Source: Acanthamoeba sp. SK_2022b (lineage: Eukaryota; Discosea; Longamoebia; Acanthamoebidae). From it: DNA of 64,000 nt. This document shows, piece by piece, positions 1 through 7,757 of this stretch. The notes under the pieces are model-generated. The model did not search any database. It was not told the DNA's origin and saw only the letters and a list, made by a program, of their open reading frames with translations. Numbering within the stretch: the first letter of the stretch is position 1; each line of letters begins with the position of its first letter. The stretch covers positions 44,767-108,766 of the forward strand of contig JANDJZ010001758.1 of the NCBI GenBank assembly GCA_027943245.1, read 5' to 3'. Made by a program: the position numbers and the translations under genes.

Positions 1-144
1 CGCAGCTACCTGACGGTCGCCATCGGCTGTACCGGCGGTAAACACCGCTCGGTGTACGTGGCGGAACAGCTGGCCGATTACTTCCGCTCGCGCGGCAAGA
101 ACGTGCAGTCGCGCCACCGCACGCTGGAAAAGCGCAAACAATGA
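1..144 (+). CDS. rapZ: RapZ, RNase adapter protein (3' end only)
   Basis: Only the last 47 codons are present, cut by the left edge of the window and ending with TGA at 142-144. The tail reads [18 protein letters not shown] and then [17 protein letters not shown], the conserved C-terminus of RapZ. RapZ binds the small RNA GlmZ and hands it to RNase E, which tunes glucosamine-6-phosphate synthase production. The GCTGGKHRS stretch belongs to the C-terminal RNA- and sugar-phosphate-binding domain. The stop codon overlaps the start of npr (ATGA), as in the rpoN-hpf-ptsN-rapZ-npr operon of Enterobacterales. Identification is firm although the N-terminal ATPase-like domain lies outside the window. 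Confidence 0.95.
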   Translation, partial: RSYLTVAIGCTGGKHRSVYVAEQLADYFRSRGKNVQSRHRTLEKRKQ

Positions 145-413
145 CGGTCAAACAGACGGTTGAAATCAAAAACAAGCTGGGCATGCACGCGCGTCCGGCG
201 ATGAAACTGTTCGAGCTGGTGCAAAGCTTCGACGCCGAGGTGATGCTGCGCAACGAAAGCGGCACCGAAGCCGAAGCCAGCAGCGTCATCGCGCTGCTGA
301 TGCTGGACTCCGCCCAGGGCCGGCATATCGAAGTCGAAGCGACCGGCCCCGACGAAGTCAACGCGCTGGCGGCGGTGGTCGAGCTGTTCAACTCCGGGTT
401 TGATGAAGATTAG
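141..413 (+). CDS. ptsO: NPr, HPr-like phosphocarrier of the nitrogen PTS
   Basis: A 90-residue HPr-family protein. The phosphorylatable histidine is His16 in GMHARPAMK, and the regulatory-serine region of the fold is represented by [10 protein letters not shown]. NPr receives phosphate from EINtr (PtsP) and passes it to EIIANtr (PtsN). In this way it regulates nitrogen and potassium physiology rather than transporting sugar. It also affects lipid A synthesis in E. coli by binding LpxD. The start codon overlaps the rapZ stop, so translation is probably coupled. Length and neighbour are normal for the family. Confidence 0.96.
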   Translation: MTVKQTVEIKNKLGMHARPAMKLFELVQSFDAEVMLRNESGTEAEASSVIALLMLDSAQGRHIEVEATGPDEVNALAAVVELFNSGFDED

Positions 414-644
414 CCGCTGAAGCCCTCTCGCGAATGCGTCGTACCGGCGCGTTCGTTCCCTTTGCCTCCTATCCCTGACACAACCTCCCGCTTTTCACTT
501 TGCGTACCCGCTTCCAAAATCAGCAGTAACTGCCTGTAAATGCGAGGCATGGATTTACCATCACGGCGCTAACCGCAATAGTGTGCCACGACAGAAACGG
601 GCTGCAGCCGGGTATTTCCCTCTCACTGCGAGCGGGGATGATAA

Positions 645-688
645 GTTTACAATTTGTGAACACCTAAGGCAGCCGCTATAATGTTCAC
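645..688 (+). promoter_or_regulatory. higBA promoter with overlapping operator
   Basis: TTGTGA (654-659) and TATAAT (677-682) are separated by exactly 17 bases, a strong sigma70 promoter 28 bases before higB. GTGAACA (656-662) and its mirror TGTTCAC (682-688) flank the -10 box. A further GTTTACA at 645-651 pairs imperfectly with TGTGAAC (655-661). This is the layout expected for autorepression by the HigA antitoxin. The rest of the gap from 414 to 644 shows nothing I can name. Confidence 0.72.
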
Positions 689-709
689 CAGGCAGGAATC
701 GAGGGAACG

Positions 710-1021
710 ATGCATATCATTTCCAGGGAACCGTTCAATAACGCAACGAAGCAATACCCTAATGAAGCCGCTGCTCTCGAGGCCATTTATAAAACGTTGC
801 GACGCGGCGAGTTCCGCACGCCGGACGAGTTAAAAGCGCTTTTTCCTTCGCTCGATCGTATGAAATACAAAGAGAAATGGTGGGTCATTGACGTCGGCGG
901 CAACCACCTGCGAATTTTGTTCTTTGCCAGCTTTGAGACACAGAAAGTATTCATAAAGCACATTGTTAGCCACGCCGAGTACGACAAGCTGATGCAGCAC
1001 TATCGAAGGAGTTCATCATGA
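710..1021 (+). CDS. higB: HigB-type toxin (mRNA interferase of a type II toxin-antitoxin pair)
   Basis: A 103-residue protein of the RelE/HigB superfamily. It has a small basic fold with a central WWVIDVGGNHLRILFFASFE strand pair and the KHIVSHAEYDK segment typical of the HigB toxins encoded upstream of their antitoxin. Family members cut mRNA on the ribosome. The reading frame is intact and starts with ATG behind GAGGGAAC. It overlaps higA by four bases (ATGA), so both proteins are probably made by coupled translation. The pair sits in accessory DNA just after npr, outside the conserved operon. I infer ribosome-dependent RNase activity from the family and have no direct evidence. Confidence 0.88.
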   Translation: MHIISREPFNNATKQYPNEAAALEAIYKTLRRGEFRTPDELKALFPSLDRMKYKEKWWVIDVGGNHLRILFFASFETQKVFIKHIVSHAEYDKLMQHYRRSSS

Positions 1022-1440
1022 TTACAGATGCCATTAAGGCCGCCGATGCGCTGCTGCGCGCCGTGCCCTTATTGCAGGGCAGCGGTTCTCAGCAAGACTA
1101 CCGGGAAGCGCTCGAATTGGTGGAATATCTGCTGGAAAACGATGAACACCATCCGCTGATTGACATGCTGGCAAAAAAGATCGCCGAATATGAAGATAAC
1201 GGCGCCGAGTTTACCGCATTCAACCAGCGTATCGCCCAACTCCCGCAGGGGGTGGCCGCGCTTCGCGTATTGATGGAACAGCACCAACTCAGCCAAAGTG
1301 ATTTTGAACATGAGATCGGCAAAAAGTCGTTGGTCAACCAAATCCTAAGCGGCAAAAGATCGCTGACCATTCCGCACATTATGGCGCTGGCCAAACGCTT
1401 CAATCTGCCCCCGGCCCTCTTTCTGCCGGAAGCAGATTAG
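1018..1440 (+). CDS. higA: HigA-type antitoxin, HTH DNA-binding protein
   Basis: A 140-residue protein. The N-terminal half (about 1-80) is acidic and helical and should bind the toxin. The C-terminal half (about 85-138) is an XRE-like helix-turn-helix containing LSQSDFEHEIGKKS, NQILSGKRSLTIPHI and ALAKRFNLPPALF. HigA neutralises HigB and represses the operon, and the inverted repeats around the upstream promoter are the likely target. It follows higB with a four-base overlap and is followed, five bases on, by the convergent end of the PTS-type regulator. Toxin-first order and this length are typical of HigBA. Confidence 0.88.
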   Translation: MITDAIKAADALLRAVPLLQGSGSQQDYREALELVEYLLENDEHHPLIDMLAKKIAEYEDNGAEFTAFNQRIAQLPQGVAALRVLMEQHQLSQSDFEHEIGKKSLVNQILSGKRSLTIPHIMALAKRFNLPPALFLPEAD

Positions 1441-1445
1441 CCCCC

Positions 1446-3362
1446 TCAACTCCGGCTCAGGCAGTCCAGCGCCACCGCTTTAAAGCTGTCGAAGCTGTCG
1501 CTGCCCAACAGACGGCTCATTGAGCGTTCACGCACGAAGGTGACGAACAGCTCGTAGATCGCCATCGCCTCTTCATAGTCGCTCTTGCTGATCGCCAGCA
1601 GGAAAATCACGTGCGCGACCTCGCCTTCTCCCCAGGCGACGCCCTGCGGCGCCAGCAGCGTCACCACCACGGTCTTTTTGGCCAGCAGCCCCAGCGAGTG
1701 CGGCAGCGCGATGCCCTCGCCCAGCAGCGTGGAGACGATCGCCTCGCGTTCGACCAGCGACGGATAGAAGTCCGCGCCGACGTACCCTTCCCGCTCCAGC
1801 TGGCCGCACACCCGGCTGAACAGCTCCGCCTGCGTCAACGGCTCGTTGAGCACCATGAAATGCTCGGCGTCGAAGAACTTCTCCAGCATGTACGGTCGGG
1901 TGCGATCCACCAGCACCAGCTTGCCCAGTTGCTCCAGTTGGTAATCGGTCGGGAACGGCGACATCACCACCACCGGCTTGTTCTTTTCGCCGATGCGGGC
2001 GTTGGAAATCACGAAGTCTTCGTCGATATGCGCAAGCATCTCGTAATCGCGCAGCGAGACAATGCGCGTCATCACCAGCTGCGGATACTTGCGCGCAATC
2101 TGCGCCTGGATCATGCGCACCGTCGAGTTGCCGGTATCGCACACCAGCATCACCTGCGGGTGGCGCTCATAACCGATGTTGTAATGCCGCTCCAGCCCCA
2201 CGCCGATGTGCAGCACCAGATAGCCGATTTCGTTCTCGCTCAGGGTATAGGGGGTGTATTTGCCCCAGCTGGAGACCGCCGCCAGCGTCACGTCGTAAGC
2301 CATCGGATAGTGCTGCTTGATGTTGGCCAACAGCGGATTGGGGATATTGATCTGGTATTTCACCCGCGTAATCATGGTCTTGATATGGGTGAGCAGATCG
2401 GCCCGCAGCTGCTCGTCGCCCTGCAGGTTGTAGTTATAGTGTGCGTTGATGTAGGACAGGATGTAGTCCACCAGCGCTTCTTCATCGTCGGCGTTGATCT
2501 CGGTCGGCTGCACGTCCTGCACGCGCCGCGCGGCAATGTTGACCCGCAAATAGGCCTCTTCGGCCATCGAGATCTCTTTACCGGAGGCCGAACGCAGCTC
2601 CGCCGCCAGGCGGGTCGACACCTGACGCACCGCGTCGTCGCCGTCTTCCACCTCGAAGTCCGGCAGTGGATAGCCGTCGTTGATGCGCCGCAGCGCCACC
2701 GCGCAGTAGAAGATCAGGTACTGCTCGCCCTCGTCGGTCAGGCGAATGGCATATTGCGACAGCAGCGGGTGCAGCAATCCGGCGAACGCCGCTACCTGCG
2801 GCTGCAGCAGGATCTCGTTGTTGAGCAGCGGGTTCTCGGCGTCGGCCAGCTGCAGCTGGAACAGCAGATCGGTGAGGCAAGCGCGGATCGCCATCTCGGC
2901 GCCGAACAGCTTCATGCCGTAGCGCGGCTTGGTTTCGATCGTCAATTGATAGTGCGCCAGACGCTCTCTCACCTCAGCCATGTCGTTTTGCAACGTACCG
3001 CGGCTGACGAACCACTCGTCGGCCAAATCCTCCAGTTTAAGGGAGAAGGCTGAGGTCAAAAAACGCACCAGCAGATAATGCACCCGCTCCTGTGCGCTGC
3101 GCGGGGTGGCGTGCTTGCGGCGCTCCTGATGCTGCAGGGCGCTGAACAGCGCGGCGTTATCGACCTGCAGGCGATAGCCGGCCCCGCGGCTATGCACGAA
3201 ACGCGCGCCGTATTTGTCCAGGATCTCGTTCAGCGCGGTGATGTCCGCCCGCACCGTGCGGGTGGACACGGCGAAACGCTTCGCCAGCTCATCCTGCGGC
3301 AAAGTCTCGGTTTGCAAAGCATCGAACAAGTAAGCCAAACGCGGGTAAGGAAATCGCACCAT
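1446..3362 (-). CDS. PRD-containing transcriptional regulator with PTS EIIB-like and EIIA-like domains
   Basis: About 638 residues. In order it has an HTH_11-type domain (residues about 5-50, QDELAKRFAVSTRTVRADI), a second winged-helix region, two PTS regulation domains (PRDs), an EIIB-like domain with the cysteine motif VCDTGNST (Cys about 408), and a fructose/mannitol-type EIIA domain with ALPHSL (His about 555). This is the architecture of MtlR/ManR-type activators, which read the phosphorylation state of PTS proteins. A start at 3410 is possible, but the ATG at 3362 begins the conserved HTH. It is the last gene of the minus-strand catabolic cluster, 51 bases after the lactonase, and presumably controls it. 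No sigma54-activator ATPase domain is present, unlike DgaR of the known D-glucosaminate system. Confidence 0.87.
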   Translation of the reverse strand: MVRFPYPRLAYLFDALQTETLPQDELAKRFAVSTRTVRADITALNEILDKYGARFVHSRGAGYRLQVDNAALFSALQHQERRKHATPRSAQERVHYLLVRFLTSAFSLKLEDLADEWFVSRGTLQNDMAEVRERLAHYQLTIETKPRYGMKLFGAEMAIRACLTDLLFQLQLADAENPLLNNEILLQPQVAAFAGLLHPLLSQYAIRLTDEGEQYLIFYCAVALRRINDGYPLPDFEVEDGDDAVRQVSTRLAAELRSASGKEISMAEEAYLRVNIAARRVQDVQPTEINADDEEALVDYILSYINAHYNYNLQGDEQLRADLLTHIKTMITRVKYQINIPNPLLANIKQHYPMAYDVTLAAVSSWGKYTPYTLSENEIGYLVLHIGVGLERHYNIGYERHPQVMLVCDTGNSTVRMIQAQIARKYPQLVMTRIVSLRDYEMLAHIDEDFVISNARIGEKNKPVVVMSPFPTDYQLEQLGKLVLVDRTRPYMLEKFFDAEHFMVLNEPLTQAELFSRVCGQLEREGYVGADFYPSLVEREAIVSTLLGEGIALPHSLGLLAKKTVVVTLLAPQGVAWGEGEVAHVIFLLAISKSDYEEAMAIYELFVTFVRERSMSRLLGSDSFDSFKAVALDCLSRS

Positions 3363-3384
3363 TCTGTGTCCGTCAATCAGGCAA

Positions 3385-3406
3385 CCCGCCCGGTGAACCG
3401 GGCGGG
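3385..3406 (-). other. Intercistronic GC-rich hairpin
   Basis: CCCGCCCGG and CCGGGCGGG form a perfect nine-pair stem closed by a four-base loop. It lies eight bases beyond the lactonase stop and upstream of the regulator. No U-rich tail follows on the minus strand. It is more likely an RNA-processing or stability element, or a partial terminator lowering regulator expression, than a full terminator. Confidence 0.6.
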
Positions 3407-3413
3407 CCACGGG

Positions 3414-4628
3414 TTACTTCGGCGGCGGCAGGAACGCCATTTGCGAGGGGCTGCCGATCGGCAGATAGCCGCCCACAAAGCTGAGTTTGCCGTCCGTCGG
3501 GTTTACGCTGAAACGGGTAACGTTATCGCTGCGCTGGTTCAACGCATACAGATAGCGGCCATCCGGGCTCAGCGCCAGCGAACGCGGGTAATCGCCACGC
3601 GTCCAGGTTTCCGCCACCGGCTTCAACTCACCGCCGGCGCCCACGCTGAACTGGGCAATGCTGTTATGCAGCCGGTTGGCGACGTACAGCGTGTCGCCGT
3701 TCTTGCTGAGCGCCAGCCCCGAAGCGAAGCTGGTACCCTGATAGTCGGCGGGCAGCGCGGAAACCGCATGCAGTTGTTTCAGAGTACCTTTTTGGCGATC
3801 AAAACGGTAGCTGGTCAACGTCGAGGCCTCTTCGTTCACCAGCAGCACGGTTTCGCCGTCCGGATGGAACACAAAGTGACGCGGCCCCGCGCCGGCGGAA
3901 GAGGCGGCGATCCACGGCGGATCGTTCGGCGTCAGCCGGCCGCTCGCGGCGTCAAAGCGCCATTGGTAGATGCGATCCAACCCCAGATCGGTGGAGAACA
4001 CGAACTTGCCGCTCGGATCGCTGGCGATCATATGGGCATGCGGGCCGTTGTGATCGCTGATGGCGAAGCTGCCGTTCACCGCCGCCGCCGGTTTGGCCGC
4101 GCCCGCCGGGCCCTGCTGTTGCTGCACCGAGCTGGCGGCGCCCAGGCTGCCGTCCGCTTCGATCGGGAAAGCCGCCACGCTGCCGCTGACGTAGTTGGCC
4201 ACCAGCAGATGCCGCCCGTCCGGCGTCGATGAGAGATACACCGGCCCCGCCCCCTGCGAATCCACCTGGTTGAGCTGCGTCAGGCCGCCGTCGGCCGGAT
4301 TGACCCGGTAAGCGGTGATGCCGCCGTGTTTGCCGCCGTTGAAATCGGCCACTTCGCTGGCGACATACAGCGTCTTGCCATCGGCGCCCAGCGTCAGCTG
4401 CGCCGGATTCGGCACTTTGCTGACCAGCGTAGTGTGGCTCAGCGCGCCGCTGGCCGGATCGACCTGCACCCGATAAACGCCTTCGCCGTTGGGATTGTAG
4501 GTGCCGATATAGGCGAAATGAGATGACGTGGAATTCATTGCATCCTCAGCATGCAGCGCCGGGCCGGTCACGGCCAGCAGCGCCAGGAACAACGCGGTGC
4601 GTCGGGTTGGAGTCTGCCAGTTTCGCAT
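3414..4628 (-). CDS. Exported lactonase-family beta-propeller protein
   Basis: A 404-residue protein of the lactonase family (6-phosphogluconolactonase Pgl/YbhE type, seven-bladed propeller). Blade repeats are visible, such as LTLGADGKTLYVASE, STPDGRHLLVANY, FHPDGETVLLVNEE and LSPDGRYLYALNQ. The N-terminus has a twin arginine, a hydrophobic stretch ALFLALLAVTG and an ALHA cleavage-like site, so export to the periplasm is likely; Sec or Tat cannot be decided. The ATG is preceded by GAGGA. Cytoplasmic Pgl lacks such a leader, so this paralogue may act on lactones outside the cytoplasm before uptake. It lies between the aldolase and regulator genes, bracketed by hairpins. Confidence 0.85.
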   Translation of the reverse strand: MRNWQTPTRRTALFLALLAVTGPALHAEDAMNSTSSHFAYIGTYNPNGEGVYRVQVDPASGALSHTTLVSKVPNPAQLTLGADGKTLYVASEVADFNGGKHGGITAYRVNPADGGLTQLNQVDSQGAGPVYLSSTPDGRHLLVANYVSGSVAAFPIEADGSLGAASSVQQQQGPAGAAKPAAAVNGSFAISDHNGPHAHMIASDPSGKFVFSTDLGLDRIYQWRFDAASGRLTPNDPPWIAASSAGAGPRHFVFHPDGETVLLVNEEASTLTSYRFDRQKGTLKQLHAVSALPADYQGTSFASGLALSKNGDTLYVANRLHNSIAQFSVGAGGELKPVAETWTRGDYPRSLALSPDGRYLYALNQRSDNVTRFSVNPTDGKLSFVGGYLPIGSPSQMAFLPPPK

Positions 4629-4650
4629 AGTAATCCTCAGTATAGGTAAC

Positions 4651-4668
4651 GGCGCGGCATGCCGCGCC
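4651..4668 (-). other. Perfect 18-base palindrome between aldolase and lactonase genes
   Basis: GGCGCGGCA and TGCCGCGCC are exact mirrors with no spacer. As RNA this folds into a hairpin 22 bases before the lactonase start and downstream of the aldolase stop. There is no U-run. It may cap or stabilise the upstream mRNA, or it could be an operator; the sequence alone does not decide. Confidence 0.55.
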
Positions 4669-4715
4669 AGGGGAAAACTTTCGCCTCCCAGCGTTTACCT
4701 CATCCCATTGCGCGT

Positions 4716-5456
4716 TCAGCCCACCAGCTTTTTGGTCATCGCCAGCAGGGTTTTCACGTCCTGCGGACGCGTGTCGCCGCTGGCGGCGTCGATGATCGAG
4801 CTGTAGATATGCGGGATCACGCGTTTCACGCCGGCCGCCAGCGCGATCTCGACGATCGGCTCGTAATTCTCCAGATCGATGCCGCCGGTCGGCTCCAGCA
4901 TAAAGTCATGCTCGGCGCAGGCCTTGGCTACGTACTGGTACTCGTCCTTGCACTTCAGGCCGCCCATCGGGAAATACTTGATCGAGCTGCCGCCCATGTC
5001 CTTCAGCAAGGCGATGGCGGTTTCCACCGGCACGATGCCATCAGGCGCTGCGGCACTCAATGGGCCGGTAGAAATCTTCACCCAGCCGACGCGGCCGGTC
5101 GGCGATACCAGGCCGTTGACCACGCTGTCGTTTTGGCCCAGCAGCGCGCGGCTGGCGCCGACGCCGGTAAACACCTGGTTAACGTGCTGCGGCTGCACCT
5201 GCTGAGCGATCAGGCTGACCATCGCCGACTGTTTCGGATCGCCGGCGCCCAGGCCGACCGAGAGCGCGTTTTCAATCAGGCGCGCATAGCGCAGCATGTC
5301 GGTCACCGCGCTGTCGACGTCCGGGTAGTTCTTGGAGAGTACGCCCACCAGCACATGGCCTTCCGCCGCGGCGTAGATGTCCTGCGCGTTGGCTTTGGAG
5401 CCAGCCAGCACGTTCAGGCAGACGCGGTCGCGATAGTAGTTAGGCTGCAGCTTCAT
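4716..5456 (-). CDS. dgaF: DgaF-type 2-keto-3-deoxy-6-phosphogluconate aldolase
   Basis: A 246-residue protein of the KDGP aldolase family (DgaF), a TIM-barrel class I aldolase. Recognisable parts are the N-terminal YRDRVCLNVLAGSKANAQDIY, the IKYFPMGGLK segment that should hold the Schiff-base lysine region, the EPTGGIDLENYEPIV loop, and the C-terminal PHIYSSIIDAASGDTRPQDV. The family splits 2-keto-3-deoxy-6-phosphogluconate into pyruvate and glyceraldehyde-3-phosphate. Its start overlaps the end of the dgaE-like gene by four bases, so the two enzymes should be made together. The exact substrate here is not proven. Confidence 0.87.
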   Translation of the reverse strand: MKLQPNYYRDRVCLNVLAGSKANAQDIYAAAEGHVLVGVLSKNYPDVDSAVTDMLRYARLIENALSVGLGAGDPKQSAMVSLIAQQVQPQHVNQVFTGVGASRALLGQNDSVVNGLVSPTGRVGWVKISTGPLSAAAPDGIVPVETAIALLKDMGGSSIKYFPMGGLKCKDEYQYVAKACAEHDFMLEPTGGIDLENYEPIVEIALAAGVKRVIPHIYSSIIDAASGDTRPQDVKTLLAMTKKLVG

Positions 5457-6571
5457 GCTTGTTTCTCCGTAAACAGGTTCTTGATACAGCTAAAGACGGT
5501 CATCAGCTGTTGCTCGTCGACGCTGCGCACGTCGACCTCAATCTTGCCCTCGTTGGCCTTGTAGCCGCGGAAGTAGATGGCAATATCGCCGGTTTTCAGC
5601 GCCTGAACGATGTCATAGGTCGACCGCCCCAGCACCGCTTCGTCGAAAGTGATCTCGGCGCGGGCGATATCGCGGCCGGCGCTGTCCCAGACGGTTTTGG
5701 CGCTGACGCCGGTCAGGGTGTTGAGGCTATCGAGGAACGGCGTCATCCGCGCCACCATCTGTTGCCCGGTGGTTTTCTCAAGCGTCAGATAGCTTTCAAT
5801 CGCCTGCGTCAGCCCGAGGATGCCCTCTTTGCCGACCTTCATCGCCCGGCCGATACCGCCGGACTGCAGCTTCACCCACTCGACGTACTGTTTCTTGCCG
5901 ATCACGAGACCGCTGGTCGGCCCCTCGATGGCTTTGGCGCCGCTGTAGATCACCAGATCGGCCCCCATCTGGTAGTAACACATCAGATCTTCTTCCGCCG
6001 CGGCGTCGACGATCAGCGGCAGGTTATGCTTGCGCGCCACTACCGCCGCCTGTTCGACGGACAGAATGCTTTTCTGCACGCAGTGGTGCGATTTGACGTA
6101 CAGGATCGCCGCCGTCTGCGGCGTGATGCAGGCTTCAATCTGCTCCGGCGAACATTCGTTGGCGTAGCCCGCCTCCACCACCTTGCCGCCGCCCAGCGCC
6201 ACCATGGTGTCCACCGGCGCGCCGAAGTTGACGTTGTGACCGCGCGGCAACACGATCTCGCGCGGCACGGCGATCGGCGCCGAGTGCAGGTTCACCAGCA
6301 GATTGGCGTTATCTTTGACGATCGCTGCCGCCACCGACTGGGCGATGCCCGCCGAGGCGCAGGAAACGATCACCGCGTCCTCCACGTTGAGCAGATCGGC
6401 GATGTAGGCGCCGGTCTTGTTGACCAGATCCTTGATTTCGAAATAGTGATTCAGGCCGTAGTCAACGGCGTCAATCACGTCCTGGCGCGGCGTGGAAACG
6501 CCGAGAATGGTCATGCGGCCGGAGGTGTTGATCACCTGCTTCAAACCGTATTTTTCATAAATCGAAGACAT
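5453..6571 (-). CDS. dgaE: DgaE-type PLP-dependent ammonia lyase
   Basis: A 372-residue fold-type I pyridoxal-phosphate enzyme related to D-glucosaminate-6-phosphate ammonia lyase (DgaE) and the SelA-like group. The likely PLP-binding lysine is in YSGAKAIEGPTSG, following VDAAAEEDLMCYYQMGADLVI. DgaE removes ammonia from 2-amino-2-deoxy-gluconate-6-phosphate, giving the keto-deoxy sugar acid that DgaF cleaves. It overlaps the amidohydrolase end by 17 bases and the aldolase start by four, forming a tight three-enzyme block. No frameshift is seen. The substrate could be a different amino-sugar acid, because the rest of the known dga PTS is absent here. Confidence 0.87.
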   Translation of the reverse strand: MSSIYEKYGLKQVINTSGRMTILGVSTPRQDVIDAVDYGLNHYFEIKDLVNKTGAYIADLLNVEDAVIVSCASAGIAQSVAAAIVKDNANLLVNLHSAPIAVPREIVLPRGHNVNFGAPVDTMVALGGGKVVEAGYANECSPEQIEACITPQTAAILYVKSHHCVQKSILSVEQAAVVARKHNLPLIVDAAAEEDLMCYYQMGADLVIYSGAKAIEGPTSGLVIGKKQYVEWVKLQSGGIGRAMKVGKEGILGLTQAIESYLTLEKTTGQQMVARMTPFLDSLNTLTGVSAKTVWDSAGRDIARAEITFDEAVLGRSTYDIVQALKTGDIAIYFRGYKANEGKIEVDVRSVDEQQLMTVFSCIKNLFTEKQA

Positions 6572-7694
6572 GGGCTGCCTCCCCTTGTTCGGTTAATAGG
6601 ATTTCCCCGGCCACCACCGCGGCCAGCGGCACCAACAGCTGTTCGCCCTCGGCGGTTTGCCCTTCGGCGTCGGCGAACACCTGCGGTTCGCGGCGCAGTT
6701 CAAACAGCGTGAAATCGGCGTCATAACCCGGCTCCAACCGCCCTTTGCCGCTCAGCTGCAGCGCCGACGCGGCGTTCTCCGTCACGCAGGCGATCACCTG
6801 CGGCAGCGTCAGGCCGACGCTGAAGAATTTGGACATCACCGTCGCCAGGCTGTGCACCGGCCCGTTCATGCGGTTGCGGCAGTAAATATCTGAGCTGATG
6901 GTATGCGGCAAAATGCCCAGCGAGATCGCCTGGCGCGCCACCTCGAAGCTGAAGCTGGCGGTGCCGTGCCCCACGTCGAGCAACACGCCGCGCCGCAGCG
7001 CCCGCTGGATCGACTCGCGCAGCGTGCCCGCCGGCGTCAGAATGCGGTTCGGTTTGCCGTTGTAGCAGTGGGTGATGATGTCGCCACGGGTCAGCAGATC
7101 GGCGATCTCGTCCAGATTCGGCGGGTTGTTGCCGATATGCACCATCAGCGGCAGCTGGCGGTTTTCCCGCTGGATCTCTTTGGCCAACACCAGCGGCCGG
7201 GTGCCGTTCTTGCCCACCACGCTGCTGCTCATGCGCGCCTTGATGCCGATGATAAAACCGGGATGGTTGGCGATGGCCTGGCCGGCCTCGTGCTTGTCGA
7301 TATCCGTCAACTCCGCCAGCTCGTTCTGCCGCAGCAGGCCGATGCGCGAGATGTTGAGGAAGGCGAACACGTTGGTTTTGGCGCTGCGCGTCAGCTGATA
7401 AAAGGCGTCGATATCGTCGGCGCCGGTGCTGCCGGCATCGACCACGCTGGTGACACCGCTGGCGACGCCGACCCGATCGGGCTCGTCATGGTAAATCGGC
7501 GAGTCGGGATAGCAGTGCACGTGCGCATCGATCCAACCGGCGCTCAGGCGGCAGTTGCCCGCCAGATCCAGTTGGCGAACGGCGCTGACGTCCGCCGCCA
7601 ACCGCCCGACCGAGGCTATTTTGCCGTCTTTCACCGCCAGATCGATCAGCGTGTCGTCCGCCAGTCTGGCACCTCTGATTACTAAGTCATACAT
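6555..7694 (-). CDS. Amidohydrolase/deacetylase-family metal-dependent hydrolase
   Basis: A 379-residue amidohydrolase-superfamily enzyme. It carries the first metal motif HVH (DAHVHCYPD), later ligand candidates in MVHIGNN and ITHCYNGK, and a conserved aspartate region TISSDIYCRN. The N-terminal LVIRGARLADD and C-terminal PGYDADFTLFEL strands form the small beta-sandwich of the family. Relatives of this subgroup are annotated as deacetylases or dihydroorotase-like and are often encoded with DgaE/DgaF homologues. I infer that it deacylates or opens an amide before the lyase step. It begins after a 63-base gap holding a hairpin and overlaps the dgaE-like start by 17 bases. Confidence 0.86.
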   Translation of the reverse strand: MYDLVIRGARLADDTLIDLAVKDGKIASVGRLAADVSAVRQLDLAGNCRLSAGWIDAHVHCYPDSPIYHDEPDRVGVASGVTSVVDAGSTGADDIDAFYQLTRSAKTNVFAFLNISRIGLLRQNELAELTDIDKHEAGQAIANHPGFIIGIKARMSSSVVGKNGTRPLVLAKEIQRENRQLPLMVHIGNNPPNLDEIADLLTRGDIITHCYNGKPNRILTPAGTLRESIQRALRRGVLLDVGHGTASFSFEVARQAISLGILPHTISSDIYCRNRMNGPVHSLATVMSKFFSVGLTLPQVIACVTENAASALQLSGKGRLEPGYDADFTLFELRREPQVFADAEGQTAEGEQLLVPLAAVVAGEILLTEQGEAAHVFDL

Positions 7695-7717
7695 ACCGCA
7701 TTGCTCCTGTTAGCCCG

Positions 7718-7744
7718 GGCGCCGCCGCAGCATCGGGCGGCGCC
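7718..7744 (-). other. Intercistronic hairpin between transporter and enzyme blocks
   Basis: GGCGCCGCC (7718-7726) pairs perfectly with GGCGGCGCC (7736-7744) across a nine-base loop, between the DUF4310 gene and the amidohydrolase gene. No U-tract follows in the minus direction. It is one of three such hairpins in the cluster. Confidence 0.58.
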
Positions 7745-7757
7745 TGGCGCAGGCCTC

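Noticed and set aside
1611..3053. 480-codon plus-strand ORF opposite the PTS-type regulator
   Set aside because: Composition is His/Arg/Gln-rich, the usual shadow of GC-rich coding on the other strand; the minus-strand frame has clear HTH, PRD, EIIB and EIIA domains.
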